From Ligula intestinalis (Eukaryota; Platyhelminthes; Cestoda; Diphyllobothriidea; Diphyllobothriidae), in assembly GCA_036362985.1 (NCBI GenBank), contig JAYGXS010000010.1:3272563-3336562 (forward strand): 64,000 nt of DNA, written 5' to 3'. The translations under genes were made by a program, and so were the position numbers. Positions 52,871 through 63,086 of this stretch are shown piece by piece (the first letter of the stretch is position 1; each line of letters starts with the position of its first letter). Below the pieces are notes generated by a model. That model saw nothing but the letters and a program-made list of their open reading frames with translations, searched no databases and was not told where the DNA came from.

Positions 52871-54079
52871 TGAGCGGTCAGATGGAAGCTTGTTAAAAGG
52901 CCGGCACCCTAAAATGTCCAAAATATGTTGAGATTAGGCTGTACGTTCGTCTCTATTACAGTCATCCGCAATTCATATTTTCCAATCAAAAACTCATTTC
53001 AGAATTCCGGATGACATTTACTGAAATAGGGAACCTACTGTACAATACGCGACAGTGCCAAAAATGACAATAGTAGTTTCAGTAGTGCACCTCTGTTATA
53101 ACCTGAGCCGACTACTAGTAATTACATAAAGGGTCCTAAGAGCCCGTAAGAGCGAGGCAATAGAAGACCAGTCGGTCAAACAGAAAGACAGAGTTTACTC
53201 AGACAAAGCACGTTACAGCACGTCAGTGCAAGTCCTTCTCACACAAAGGCTGAATGTACTTAAGGAGGAACGCGAGGAACACAGCTGAGTGAATGGGCCA
53301 ATCAGATCTGAGGAAAAATCGATAGTCCTGCCACGCTCTCATGTCAGTGGCGTGAGTTGTACTCGCCGCCTTTCTGCAAGATGAGTAACCAAGTGTGTCA
53401 GTACCGCTTATGGCGTGGATCAACCTGAAAGCGCTGTGGATTTTGGTGAGCGTGGCTGGTCCGGTGTGTCGAGGGCGGTTTTAGGTCTACTGGTGTGGGG
53501 CAGGAACTGGTTTCGAAGGCGGTACATCTGAAGGGGCTGCGGCATTCGGTTTGGGGACTGAATAGTCTGCTGGAATGGCAAAGGCGTCCAGCAGACTGTC
53601 GAGAGAGAGAGAGTGAAGAGTCTGATTCAGTTTCGGTTGCGTTGCTGCAAATTCATATACCCCTAGTCCCAGCATTTTGTCTTACACAAACAGTGTTTAT
53701 AGGGGGTTCTGGGGGTGGGGAAATAGGATAGGCAGGGAAGGAGATTTTTAGAAGTAAGTTCCTAAGTTAGACCTCGGGTAAGTAAAAGTAGACGACCTTC
53801 TCACCACCATTTCTATTTTTTTTCAGGAATTTCAAGAAACCTGTTATTTTATAATCGGGGTTTTTCAGCAATACGTTCAACCATAAGACAGATTAGGAAA
53901 ATCTACATGTATAAATCAGAAAAAGTTGTAAATAAAATAAAATAAAAATACATATCACAGTCACTAAACTATATTGCACTGCACATCCTACTTCCCCACT
54001 CATAATACCTCCATAACCAACGTTTTCATAGAAAAAATGCTGAAACTACAGATATATTAGGTGCACTACCTAGAGTACT
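52871..54079. other. No supported gene
   Basis: A 62-codon minus frame at 53487-53675 (MLGLGVYEFAATQPKLNQ) starts in a reasonable ATG context but matches nothing I know. Confidence 0.3.
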
Positions 54080-54700
54080 GTTGCTGGCCGCATAAGGGAG
54101 GAGCCATTGCAGCCTAACTTTCAACCCGCTGATCAGCCACTTTACACAGCAAGACACACTGGACTAACAACGGTTTCCGAGTGCGGTGTCCGAGTTATCA
54201 CCTCATTTGGCATGTAAAGGGTCCTTGCCTTACAATGTCTGGCATTTCTGTCGTGGCCTCAATCCGTCTGGAGCTCAAGGTCGTTGCGGTCGCCAGACTT
54301 ACTAGCGCGCGTAAAGTGCACCACCCAACACACCGTCCAACCAATCACAGGCCGACCTAGCCAATTAACGCGCTCTAGCGCTCTCTACTGTCCTGAGTGC
54401 TACTAAAACCTCACTTGGGACCTGGTCAATCACCTGAGCGGACGTGTCTCTTAAGTCAGACTTCTTTCACATATTCTCCTTTCCCTTGTGTACATAATAT
54501 ACTGTTCCACTGGCCTTTAAGGACTTCTCTCCTGCACTAAATAATCATGGTATGAAGAGCGCCGTTGCTGGGTTTAACTCACTTAATCCCCTGCGATAGG
54601 CATCCCCCCAAGCCAAGGCTTTTAGTGCATCGTGATAGCTTCGCACGCGTCCGATTATTTACAGTGAGGAAAGAAACGCGCTGAGGGTTGATCTAACTTT
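54080..54700 (+). repeat. Repeat R1 interrupted by R3-like sequence
   Basis: 54090-54230 (GGAGCCATTGCAGCCTAACT, CACAGCAAGACAC, GCGGTGTCCGAGTTAT) and 54590-54700 (AGGCTTTTAGTGCATCGTGA) match consecutive parts of the R1 copy at 57570-57790. 54250-54540 between them resembles R3 at 25560-25700. This suggests R3 inserted into R1. Confidence 0.55.
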
Positions 54701-54794
54701 CTCCTCCACTGACATAAATAGGCCATTGTTCTTCAGCAAATGGCCTTCTCCTGAACGAGCGAAAGTCTGTCCAGTGTATTTCTCGACTTCTGCC

Positions 54795-55350
54795 CTCTCC
54801 CAGTCCCGAAATTATTGACATTCTGCCCACCAAAGTATCCTCTTTTCAATACCGTGGCGTTACAGTAGCATCCAACCTTAAATTTACTCTTCATATAGAA
54901 GGTCCTTTTATCAAAATCCGTAAACTATCATATTATATCCGTCACTTGCGTTCATATCACACACCGCAAGCCCGAATCTGGAGTTTTATAGAAGCCTGTT
55001 TTCTTCCCCTCATTCTTTACTGCTCTCCAGTTATTCTTCCAACCTTACTTAAAAAAGACCTAGTCATTTTGAAACGTAGCCTCCGAATACTCTCTTCAGC
55101 TGCCGGCGTTTCGTATGTTTTTTAGCTGACCTTTTAGTACAAGACCACTTTGAGAAGGTCAAGCAATTTGCGATCGCATTCCCAATGAGGTCACGCATCC
55201 TCTCCACTCTGAAATAATAGATGCGAAGTCTACTCGTCCGATGTCTTGCCGCGCATCAACATATCAGCACTCGGTTCTCCCATTCCTAGCACGCTACCTC
55301 ACGTGTGAAGAAGCGGAAATTGAGAAGTTGAAATCTGATCTGTCTCCATA
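54795..55350 (+). mobile_element. LINE ORF2 C-terminal fragment
   Basis: The plus strand encodes QYRGVTVASNLKFTLHIEG, IRKLSYYIRHLRSYHTPQAR, ACFLPLILYCSPVILPTLLK and KDLVILKRSLRILSSAAGVS, then after breaks SCRASTYQHSVLPFLARYLT to a stop near 55350. This is the post-RT region of a LINE (GVT..NLK..H box). Family uncertain; 5' part absent. Confidence 0.75.
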
Positions 55351-56319
55351 GTAGACATGGATACCATGTTAAACTTGTCTGGTGAGTATTACATGACATT
55401 TTACCTTTTAACATGACTCATTACTTAACCTCCGTAAATAGACCCCTTTTTTCGCTGAAGATTTATGATGTTTATTCGTAGGTAAAGCGAGATTCTTTCT
55501 CTTAGGTTATCAGCTAGCTGATCGGTCGTCTGAGGTGGGATCGGTGATTTGCACCACTAATCACTGTAAAAACGACAGCAGCTCCTGGATTGATTTGTTT
55601 TATCTGCTCCTGTGTGGGTTTTTCCCGGTTTGCCATATTAGAATGCTGAGCGGCATTAACCCTCCTTTTGTCCCTGTTATAGCCCAGTTTATTCGGACCC
55701 GACTAATAGGCAGAAGAAGCCAAGAGAGCGGTCCTGTTGGCAAGCCTTTAATCAGGATGGCACAGAAGCAACGGACTAAAATTAGCGTGTTCAGTACAGC
55801 TTTTTATAAGGCACTGGTCCTTCTAGACTGTTCCTGGCCTATCGGACGAGAGGGGTTGTTTTGGCGTGGTTTCCCACGCTGCGGGACGCCTGGATCATTG
55901 TAGTGCACGCGGGGGCGCGCGTCACGTGAGCTCTCGGCGCGCGCCGACGGCCTGCGGCCATGACTCAGATGGCGTGCACTTCTCGCCTCCATAACAGTCC
56001 CCTCGAGGGAGATCCCGCAGAGTTGAGTCGGGGGTCAAATGCCCATTTTGAAACAAAACAGGCAGTCTTAGAAGCCGATTAGTTCAGTCAATGGTAGCGC
56101 TGTATTCATTAGGTTTCCAAAAAAACTGATGTACAGAACTGCTGCATGGTTGGCGTGTAGTAAAGAGTCTGGAATTTTGAAAAAAAAAGCACTGAAAAGG
56201 TTGGTAACGTTAGTGACTGGAGCGGTCGTTGTCTGGAGAGTGGTGAGGCACGTGGGTGATCACAGGGAATTACAAATTCACGGCCAGCTGTGCGTCCTTC
56301 GGGAATTTGAAGATTGCAT
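55351..56319. other. No supported gene; GC-rich stretch near 55890-55960
   Basis: A 122-codon plus frame at 55535-55903 has a hydrophobic segment (LFYLLLCGFFPVCHI) but no known relative. CpG-rich words such as GGCGCGCGCC occur at about 55938. Confidence 0.3.
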
Positions 56320-56375
56320 ATATAACAGAATTTAATGGAACCATACATGTCGCGAGCGCTCCTTAGCTGCGTCCA
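56320..56375 (-). ncRNA. Decayed PLE-D hammerhead motif
   Basis: On the minus strand it aligns with 57049-57096, including GCGCTCGC and TATGGTTCCATTAAATTCTG, but the core reads CTAAGGA and GACA, so it cannot be active. Confidence 0.6.
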
Positions 56376-56539
56376 CTCACTGCATAAAATCAGTAACGAA
56401 TGAGAAAATGCAGAATTTAATTAATACAGAAATAAATCGATATAAAAACGTCAAGGACACAAGAATTGGCCAGGGGGCAATCAATAAAGTAGGAAATTTA
56501 AACGCTATGGGCAGCCTAAAACGGTGGAAAAACGTCTAA

Positions 56540-57110
56540 GGATGCTTTGCCATTGTACGCTACTTCAAACTCTGTTTACGAATTTACATGCGCTTGTGGA
56601 TGCAAGTACATAGGGCTTACACAAAGGCAATTGTCAGCCAGAGCCAAGGAGCCCTTGCCGAGTTGGCTATTAAAACAGGAGAATAGGACTCCTCATTCTT
56701 TCATTGTGGAACGCCTATTGGATACGGGCCATTCTGTAGACCCTAAAACATCTTTCCGAGTACTTGTTCGGGCAAGAACAACTCGTATCTTGGGCTACCT
56801 GGAGGCAGCTTACTAACGACGGTTTAAACCTGACTTATGTAAACAATTGAACCTTACTCTACCTTGGTAACATTGGCTCCCTGTTTACACATTTCCCCTC
56901 CCTATATTTTTGCCTTAGGCGTTTTTATACCGTCTTTTGCGGCACCTTGGTCAATTCTTGTGACCTTGATGTTTTTTGTATCGATTTTTTCTGTATGAAT
57001 TCAATTCTGTAATTGATCATTCGTTATTCTGTTTATGCAGCGAGCGGAAGCGGCTGATGAGCGCTCGCGAAATTTATGGTTCCATTAAATTCTGCTACAT
57101 AAGCTGTCTT
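56540..57110 (+). mobile_element. PLE-D 3' fragment (GIY-YIG endonuclease plus terminal hammerhead)
   Basis: The plus strand encodes SNSVYEFTCACGCKYIGLTQ with RQLSARAKE (GIY-like SVYEF, YIGLTQR, Cys-x-Cys-x-Cys), LPSWLLKQENRTPHSFIVER and LLDTGHSVDPKTSFRVL, with a tail to about 56870 (KQLNLTLPW). The RT is missing. The conserved His after AKE appears replaced by Pro. About 170 bp later a hammerhead-type motif follows in the same orientation, as in other PLEs. Confidence 0.8.
57049..57096 (+). ncRNA. Type I hammerhead ribozyme candidate (PLE-D)
   Basis: Stem I 5' strand AGCGG (57049-57053); CTGATGA (57054-57060); stem II GCG-CT-CGC (57061-57068); GAAA (57069-57072); stem III TTTATG paired with CATTAAA through one bulge; T-T (57090-57091) at the cleavage position; stem I 3' strand CTGCT (57092-57096), five pairs with one G-U. 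All conserved core bases are present in the required order. The stem II loop is very tight. Confidence 0.75.
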
Positions 57111-57409
57111 CAAATTTGTATCTGGGAAAAGATGCTTCAAAACTTGCGAATTCATCCGAAATGGCGGTGCGTGCTGCAAGTTGGTCACCGTCACCTTACC
57201 CATCCCCTTATTCTCAGCTCCGAAATGAACATGAACGCCAAGAGATCTACTCCACTCAGTCACCACTCTCACAGTTGAACGCAGTGATAGTTTATAAGCT
57301 GACCCTCCGAATTTACAGTCCATTGCATACCTGATGAATGGTGCAGATCAAAATGTGATTGGAGGAGTTAACACGATTTTGAGGTTGTTTATTTTGTTCA
57401 AATGCCGTT

Positions 57410-57790
57410 GACTAGAAATGAGTTCCGTTCAGCTGTACAACCTGGTCTCAGGAGATGAGTCGTGGAGATTAGAGATTGGAGCGGGCGCAGGTGGCTGGCG
57501 CGGCCGATACGACAATACGCGTCACAACAGCACATTTGCTACGTATGCTTCCGCCTGGGAGGGCAATAAAGGCGGCATTAAGGAGGAGCAATTGTAGCCT
57601 AACTCTCAGGGCGCTGATAAGCCACTCGGCACAGCAAGACACCTACTATGCTGACTGTGTGGTGTTCGAATTACCTCCTCAGTCGGCAAACACTCTAGGC
57701 TACGGCTTTAGCGTACCGTGATAGGTTCTAGTGTGCCAGCTTGTTTAAAGTGAGGGAATAAATGTACTGAGGATTTTTCTAACTTGCAAG
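57410..57790 (+). repeat. Repeat R1, longest copy
   Basis: Starts at GTTCCGTTCAGCTG and includes GGTGGCTGGCGCGGCCGATA, ACAATACGCGTC, GCCACTCGGCACAGCAAGACAC and AATAAATGTACTGAGG. Partial copies lie at 52000, 54080 and 59225. Non-coding. Confidence 0.7.
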
Positions 57791-57793
57791 AGC

Positions 57794-57841
57794 AGCAGGA
57801 TTTATTGGATCCATAAATTTCAGGAGCGCTCATCAGCTGCT
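57794..57841 (-). ncRNA. Hammerhead ribozyme candidate (PLE-D, second copy)
   Basis: On the minus strand: AGCAG, CTGATGA, GCGCTCCT, GAAA, a stem III (TTTAT with AATAAA, GG with CC), T-C at the cleavage position and CTGCT. Stem I is five perfect Watson-Crick pairs; compared with 57049-57096 one G-U pair has become A-U, a covariation. Stem II is weakened. Confidence 0.65.
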
Positions 57842-58119
57842 TCCTCTCATTGCGTAACATGAATGACGTAAGCGAACGTGCAAAATAGAATTCATACAGA
57901 AAAATCGATACAAACTGAAAGGTCATAAGACATGGCCAATATTTGTTGGAGCTGGCCCGGCGATAAAATTTTAAACACCATCAAGTAAACTGGCAGTATG
58001 TACTCCACTCTCCCACCCTCAGAACATACAGTAGTCAACATTACTGGTGAATGCTGAAGATCTTTATTTGAAAACTAATTTCTCCTTCGCTCAACACTAC
58101 TATAATCATATAGAAGGAG

Positions 58120-59180
58120 CCCCGATGTAGTCAGCCATTTCAGGCTTCTTGGCCGAAATAACGATGCGAAAATTAGAAATGATGGCCATACCACTAGTTA
58201 ACCCCAAGTTGTGGGTACGCTATGTCGATGACACTTTGGTCATTGTTAAAAAGGACCAACTGAAAACACCACACAATGTTATCACTTCAACGATGCCTGG
58301 AATCACATTTAATTTTGAAAAAAAACAGTAATCACTCCTTTCTTGACGTCCTCATCCAGCGTAACGCTGACGGAACATTTTAAAAATCGGTTTTCCGCAA
58401 AACGAGGTATGCTGATGTTATCCTTCCTTAGAAGAACACCCATACTATTGCTAACAAAAGGAGTGCTGTTATCACCCTTATGACTTGAGGAAAAATACAT
58501 TGTTCCACCTCTGAGGTCTACCTAGTCGAATTCAAAAACCTGTTCACACTGTTTTCAAAAAACGGTTACCCCAAGAATTTAAACAAAAAGAAAAGGAACT
58601 AGATCATGCAACTTATTCACGAAGTTGGCGAACACATCCACATCTTAAAATCGTGTCTAAACTCTTTGAAAGACACCTGAGGCAGTAGCAAATATGATTG
58701 GCTCAAAAACCAATGAATATTATGCGAAATCGGATTGTAAACCCTAAGGATATGGTTAACTATTTGGACCTTGTAGCGGACAGACAGAAGGATCGGCCTC
58801 CACACGCTTACGCGAACATCAACGAGCGGTAAAGGGGCGATATCAATTGTCCGAGGTTGCCATGCACACATTAGAAACTGGACATCAATTTGCATGGGAC
58901 GAAACAAGCAATGTTGGCTCTTGCCCATACAAGAAAGGCCGCGAGTTTTCAGAAGCCATCAACTCCGACGAATCCTGCATCAGCAGACACGTTGGATTCA
59001 ATGTCAACCAATCTTTAAAAAAAGCCAGGAAAAAGGCCAACCAAAAAAAATATAATATTGACCACGGACGACTCAGCCTTATCAATTCTTTGACACGTTT
59101 AAAAGACGACCTGGTGTGCCAGTGTTACAATAAATTTGTTCCTGTTTCCCGAAGAATCTCTTCTGTCGAAAGTTTGGGGT
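58120..59180 (+). mobile_element. PLE-C copy, decayed
   Basis: Plus-strand pieces: SGFLAEITMRKLEMM (with an upstream stop), VNPKLWVRYVDDTLVIVKKD (RT motif C), MPGITFNFEKK, HSFLDVLIQRNADGTF in the next frame, then after a decayed linker the tail LSEVAMHTLETGHQFAWDET and YKKGREFSEAINSDESCISR. The tail matches 23760-23940. A remnant of the terminal core (CCGAAGA..GAAA) lies near 59149-59172. Most of the endonuclease is unreadable. Confidence 0.8.
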
Positions 59181-59224
59181 TATTTTTTGTTGATTCGGTT
59201 TATTTGGGACGCAGAATGCTGTTC

Positions 59225-59470
59225 ACTAGAAATTAGTTCCGTTCAGCTGCACTCAGTGCCAAGAGAAAAGTCATGAAGCATGGTGATTGGGGCGAGCGCA
59301 GGTGGCTGGCGCGGCCGATACAACAATACGCGTCGCAATAGCACATTTACTAGGTAGGCTCCTACCATTGCAGGCCGCAGATAGCCACTCCACTCCACTC
59401 AACAAGACAAACACACTTAGCTGACTGCGGTGTCCAAGTTATACCGTTAGGAGGCAAACATCCACTGTCG
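59225..59470 (+). repeat. Repeat R1, copy adjoining the Gypsy LTR
   Basis: GTTCCGTTCAGCTGCAC, GGTGGCTGGCGCGGCCGATA, CAATACGCGTCGCAATAGCA and GCTGACTGCGGTGTCCAAGT match 57420-57670. Its right part overlaps the left end of the proposed LTR, so one of the two boundaries is uncertain. Confidence 0.65.
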
Positions 59471-59989
59471 GTTTCGACGATGGGCACCGCGTGCTTCAAC
59501 GGCCGCAGCAGACGCAAAAGCAAGCCACAACAGACACTGAGACGAGCTGGGCAAGCGACACAAAGGCTATAGCAAACAGGAGCAACACAGAGAACTAGTA
59601 AGAAAGAAAACAGGAGTTTAGGCAAACTCGCGCAGAATCTACTCACTCGCTCGCCACTGCCACCTCCATATCCGGTATAAATACAATGTCAATACGACCG
59701 GGGATGAGGGAGGGTGTAGACGGTTGGTGCGGTAATCACTCAACACGCGCACCTCACTCTCTGCCCCATCGTTTGGTGACTGCCTAGCATTTCGGACACC
59801 TAAGGTGGGGTCTGAAATCCAGTGGGAGCGCGAACGCATCACCAACAGAGAGTCAGAGAACGAGAGAAAGGGCCAGTGCCTACCAGGCCGCAGGGACTGT
59901 GGTTGGCTTAGGACTGGCATTGCATGTGCATACAGACCATTGGATCTCAGAAGGATGAGAGCGGCCCTGCATGAAGCCTGATTCAACAC
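59420..59989 (-). repeat. Candidate 3' LTR of the Gypsy element
   Basis: On the minus strand a purine tract (AGGAGGG) is followed by TGTTGAATC at 59989, a plausible LTR start just downstream of the integrase region; a TATTTATA box lies near 59680. The end (TGCGGTCA-type, about 59420) is a guess, because the 5' LTR lies outside the window. Confidence 0.4.
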
Positions 59990-60162
59990 CCTCCTGAGAG
60001 GGGTAACCAATCAGTCAACGACTGAAAGGCACTACCCATGCTCCGTTGCCGGTTGGCGTCCATGGGACGGGGCTGAAGGACCCCACCACCGCCTACAAGA
60101 CACCGCCTAGCTGACCGGTTCCTGCTTGGATCCATGACGAGGTGTTTAGGCCGTTGAATTTT

Positions 60163-61250
60163 TCAATGACTTTTTTGGATAGGCAGTGGTGACGGCTTTG
60201 TCTCTACTACCCTAGGTGTCGGGACCTCGAAAGTATCACATAGCACATCGAGTGCTATTTGGCCACCCGAGGAGACTCTGCGTCTCAGTTGATTTGCCTG
60301 CCGTTTGATTCTTCCTGCTGCCGTTTCGCCCTCCATCCATGGTTTCTCGCCGGGCTTGTAATTTCGGGCAAACACCTCTTATCCCTCGCGAAAGTAATGT
60401 TTTGGCGGGCTGGGTGGCCGATCTTCCAGTTTTAAGTACTGCAGCCGTACATCGGGTTGTCGACCCAAAAACTGCTCTGCTGGTGTTTGAACACCCAGAT
60501 CTCCTCTCGGAGTAGTTCTATACGCTAGGAGAAATGTGTTCAAGTAGTCCATTTTCACCCCAGTGGCCCACATTTTCCTCATCGCTCTCTTGAATGTGTC
60601 CACAAACTGCTCTGCCTGCCCGTTCGATTGGGGATGAAAGGGCGGTGACGTTACATGTTGAACTCTTCATTTTTGGCATAACTTTTGGAACAGCGATGAT
60701 GTGAACTGGGTGCCATTATCGGTCACAATCACCTTAGGAATGCCATATCTAGAGATGAGTTCCTCCACCTTTTTGTTGTGACCTCCGCGGTAGCTGCTGC
60801 AACAGCGAAAACTTCCAGCCACTTCGACCACGCATCTACTACTACTAGAGACATTCGGTTGAAGAATGGGCCGGCGAAGTCTATGTGAACTCGACTCCGC
60901 GGTCTTATCACCTCTGGCCATGGCACAGGTTGTACTTTTGGGGGATTTTTAGCCTCACGTGCGCATGGGCCGCAAATTCGCACGAAGGATTCTACATCTT
61001 CATCAATTCCTGGCCAATATACGTACCTCCGGGCCAGGTGTTTCATACGGGTCATGCCTTGATGTCCGGCGTGGGGTTCAGGTAAAACCTGTTGTTTATG
61101 TCTAGCTGGGATCACCACTCCGCCGTCATACATGATGCACTCTTCGGTTATATACAACTGATCCTTCCGGTTTATGAAGGGCTTTATGGTTGGGTGTATC
61201 TTGTTTCCCTGGGCCAACCCGTCCGTATAAAGTCCTGTACCTGACATAAT
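60163..61250 (-). CDS. Gypsy integrase (broken frames)
   Basis: Read right to left: HAGHQGMTRMKHLARRYVYW with ICGPC (HHCC zinc-binding domain), RSRVHIDFAGPFFNRMSLVV (first catalytic Asp), YGIPKVIVTDNGTQFTS (second Asp), FHPQSNGQAEQFVDTFKRAM (catalytic Glu), NTFLLAYRTTPRGDLGVQTP, then a C-terminal basic region (60163-60375). All three catalytic acids are visible, but frameshifts near 60780, 60660 and 60376 separate them. The enzyme would join element cDNA to the host genome. Confidence 0.9.
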
Positions 61251-61860
61251 AAAGGATCTGCTGCAGTGGTTGCCCTGATGTGTTCGGCTGTGAGAGGTAG
61301 CTGTCGGATAACACTTCTAAACTCGTCGTCATCTTCTATCAAAGTGCTTGCAACCACAATGTCTTCCCGGTGTTCATCACCTCCCGTCAGTCGTGATAAA
61401 GCGTCTGGACCTCCAAATTTCTGAGTGGGCACGTACTGGATTGTGAAATCATAACTCAGGAAAATAGTACTCCATCGTTGTATCCCCTTGGCCGCATACT
61501 GCGGCACACCAGGATTCGTGCCAAATAAAAATTTAAGTGGTTGGTGACCGGTGTGAAGCGTAAAGTGTCTTCCGTAAATGAATTAATGAAACTTCTGTAC
61601 TGCGAAGATAAGTGCCAGGGCCTCTTGCTCGATTTGACTATAGTTTTTTTCCGCTTTTGTGAGTGACCGGGCAGCATGCAGCAAGGACCGGATATTTCCA
61701 TCGGTACCTTTCTGAAGAAGGACGCCACCTAGCCCATACTCAGATGCATCCGCCTGTACTATCGTTTCTTTGTCGGCTTCGAATAAAGAGAGCACAGTCG
61801 ATTCACTAATCTTCGCCTTTATTTCGTCAAAGGCGTCTTGTCAGTCAGGGGAACATTCAA
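61184..61860 (-). CDS. Gypsy RNase H (broken frames)
   Basis: DKETIVQADASEYGLGGVLL (catalytic Asp), SRSLTKAEKNYSQIEQEALA (catalytic Glu) and FAVQKFH, then after a frameshift near 61500 QRWSTIFLSYDFTIQYVPTQ and GPDALSRLTGGDEHR, typical of the RNase H to integrase junction. It removes the RNA strand during reverse transcription. Confidence 0.9.
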
Positions 61861-61888
61861 ATTTCACATCTTTACAAAGTAGCCGGCT

Positions 61889-62924
61889 TTACGGTGGCTC
61901 TAAACTATCTAGTCCCGCAATGAATGGGGAGTAGTAGCTGACCAGGCCCATAAATGCTTGAAGCTCTCGAAAATTTTTAGTAACCTTCACATTCTTAAAG
62001 GCGAAAACTCTCTCTGGATCGGTTGATCGTCCTGCCTCGCTTACCACAAAACCCAAGTAGTGAATTTCTTTTTGCAGGAACTCGCTCGTTTCCATGTTGA
62101 TTTTAAAGCCATAGTCAATGAGATTTTCCATGACCTTGTCAAGTCTCTCGAGCAACTCCTCGTCCGTACGACCGACAACCAAAATGTAATCCAAATATGC
62201 CACAGTTCCAGGGATATTTGTAAGCTTGGTGTCCATTAACTGCTGGAAAATACTAGGTGCCGTCTTGACGCCATGATTGAGGCGGGTGTATTTGAACAAC
62301 CCCTTATGTGTGTTAATCGTCAGCATTTCCTGCGCTACTTCATCCACTGGTAACTGTAGGTACGCCTCTGAAAGGTCAATCCTCGCGAAAACTTTCCCTC
62401 CATTAAGGGTGGCAAAAAATGTGTTCTACAGTCGGCAAGGGGTAGTGATAGTCTTCCAATGCGTCATTCAGCCCGGTCGAGTAGTCTGCGAATAGTCTTA
62501 TCCTACCGTTGGACTTCTTTATGGCGACAACGGGAGCAGCCCATGCTAAATAATTTGTGGGACAGATTATGCCTTTCTGCTGCAAGCGCTCCAGTTCTTC
62601 CTCGACCGCTGTTTGTACGGCAAATGGGACGCGCCTACTCTGTCTAAAGACTGGCTTTTTCCCAGGCTTTACCCTCAAGCTTACTGTAGTCTTTGTACAC
62701 GTTCCAGCTGACATCTCCACCTGCTCGGCATACTTCTGCTTCAGATCCTCTTCTGTAATGGTTACCACACAGCATATCTCCTGGAATGGCCGATTCCAGA
62801 GACCCAGTTGGGATATAGTCTTATTTCCAAGGAGATCAGTGTCCGACTTCGATACATAAATGTCAGACAGACAGGCCTTTTCCTCGAAAGCGATAGTGGC
62901 CTGGAAAACACCCTCAAAAAACAT
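61889..62924 (-). CDS. Gypsy protease end and reverse transcriptase, YLDD changed to YLDY
   Basis: Protease remnants precede (DTASDLTIISKG near 63030, in a broken fr ame; SDTDLLG near 62815). RT: KPVFRQSRRVPFAVQTAVEE, YLAWAAPVVAIKKSNGRIRL, FADYSTGLNDALEDYHYPLP, a frameshift near 62400, LPVDEVAQEMLTINTHKGLF, LNHGVKTAPSIFQQLMDTKL, then VAYLDYILVVGRTDEELLER and LGFVVSEAGRSTDPERVFAF. The catalytic YLDD box reads YLDY, so one metal-binding Asp is lost and the enzyme should be inactive. It copies element RNA into DNA. Confidence 0.92.
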
Positions 62925-63086
62925 TTGTGTAGTATTTGATGCCCAGGTACGGATGGTCGGTGGCTTCAGTTCTGGCGCTCCTAGGGCCTCTCACATGCCT
63001 TTACTAATTATCGTTAGGTCTGACGCTGTGTCAACCTGCAACGTAATAGGTTCTCTATCTAGACTGACAGTCACATATTCTCTGTC

